A DNA stretch of 64,000 nt from positions 62,001-126,000 of the forward strand of contig CALOBN010000002.1 of NCBI GenBank assembly GCA_942491555.1, given 5' to 3'. This DNA comes from Marinihelvus sp942491555. GTDB lineage: Bacteria > Pseudomonadota > Gammaproteobacteria > Xanthomonadales > SZUA-36. The notes below the pieces were generated by a model that saw only the letters and a program-made list of their open reading frames with translations, was not told the origin of the DNA and did no database searches. The number at the start of each line of letters is the position of its first letter. Position 1 is the first letter of the stretch. This document shows positions 63,500-64,000 of this stretch, one piece after another. Both the position numbers and the translations under genes were made by a program.

Positions 63500-64000
63500 A
63501 TGACCTTTACCACCCCACTTCACGACGCACACCTGGCTGCCGGCGCCCGCATGGTCGATTTTGGTGGCTGGGACATGCCCATCAATTACGGCTCCCAGAT
63601 CGAGGAGCACCATGCAGTCCGCAAAGCTGCCGGCATGTTCGATGTTTCGCACATGACCATCGTGGATCTTGAAGGTGAGCAAACGCGTACGTTTCTCGCC
63701 CGTCTGCTGGCCAATGATATTGCGAAGCTGCAGGTGCCGGGTAAAGCGCTGTACAGCTGCATGCTGAATGAAGCGGGCGGTGTTATCGATGACCTGATCA
63801 CCTATTTTCTGGACGAAACGCATTTCCGGCTGATCGTAAATGCTTCAACGAGGGACAAGGATCTGGCCTGGATCCGGCGCCAGGCGGAGCCCTTCGGCGT
63901 TACGGTCTGCGAGCGTGATGATCTGGCCATGATTGCCGTGCAGGGGCCGCAGGCCCGTGAGCACTGCGCCGGACTCCTGGATGATGTTTCAGCAAGCGAG
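63500..64000 (+). CDS. gcvT: glycine cleavage system T protein (5' part)
   Basis: The first 167 residues of aminomethyltransferase, open at the right edge. The start is the ATG at 63500. TPLHDAHLAAGARMVDFGGWDMPINYGSQIEEHHAVR and MFDVSHMTIVDLEGE are highly typical, followed by LLANDIAKLQVPGKALYSCMLNEAGGVIDDLITY. The protein passes the one-carbon unit from aminomethyl-H protein to tetrahydrofolate. Other gcv genes presumably follow outside the window. Confidence 0.95.
   Translation, partial: MTFTTPLHDAHLAAGARMVDFGGWDMPINYGSQIEEHHAVRKAAGMFDVSHMTIVDLEGEQTRTFLARLLANDIAKLQVPGKALYSCMLNEAGGVIDDLITYFLDETHFRLIVNASTRDKDLAWIRRQAEPFGVTVCERDDLAMIAVQGPQAREHCAGLLDDVSASE

Overview
The window reads as a chromosome segment of a GC-rich gammaproteobacterium, probably a free-living marine or sediment lineage. 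The support is gene order: lptM-dapF-DUF484-xerC, ubiE-ubiJ-ubiB next to hslVU, ftsY divergent from rsmD-coaD, and algZ-algR-hemC-hemD-hemX-hemY are gammaproteobacterial arrangements. Exported amidohydrolases and a membrane TolB/TPR protein fit Woeseia-like genomes, but that placement is inference. Almost everything is chromosomal housekeeping or metabolism; there is no phage, no complete transposon and no CRISPR array.

Layout. 1-9.4 kb: the end of an RND pump gene, a beta-propeller/amidohydrolase, a bacterial O-GlcNAc-transferase-like protein, a ZntB-like channel, a DUF1456 protein, an RRM protein and a lipoprotein. 9.4-12.1 kb: a small accessory patch with two related short membrane proteins, a YcxB-like protein, a lower-GC gene with a HEPN-type RN-x3-H motif, short repeats, and tRNA-Phe(GAA). 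12.3-19.7 kb: a Rieske/glutamate-synthase-like fusion, a frameshifted small gene, yggX-mutY-ftsY, rsmD, coaD, a ferredoxin and gamma-glutamyltranspeptidase. 19.8-26.9 kb: a TolB/TPR protein, an M20 amidohydrolase, a tandem amidohydrolase pair (one apparently lacking the metal HxH) and a small RIO-like kinase. 27-32.5 kb: a complete oleD-oleC-oleB-oleA cluster for long-chain olefin/beta-lactone synthesis, with a divergent Sfp-type phosphopantetheinyl transferase.

32.4-44.5 kb: an exported HExxH protein, a TonB-domain protein, ubiquinone genes, the HslVU protease behind a heat-shock-like promoter, xerC, DUF484, dapF, lptM and a carboxylesterase. 44.5-50.6 kb: an AlgZ/AlgR-type LytTR two-component system feeding into the haem genes. 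50.7-56.9 kb: a flavin/2Fe-2S reductase, a thioesterase, a lyso-lipid acyltransferase, a YheT-like hydrolase, a PpiC-type isomerase, a HupE/UreJ protein and an HDAC-like deacetylase. 57-61.6 kb: an Lrp-type regulator divergent from alanine dehydrogenase, an omega-aminotransferase and a CoA-acylating semialdehyde dehydrogenase, which together form a closed beta-alanine degradation module. 61.8-64 kb: htpX, a PduO-type cobalamin adenosyltransferase and the start of gcvT.

The least explained structure is at 11.25-12.05 kb. Two 28-bp copies, identical but for one base, bracket the HEPN-motif gene, and the second copy stops 12 bases short of the 3' end of tRNA-Phe. No stretch longer than about 300 bases lacks a gene.
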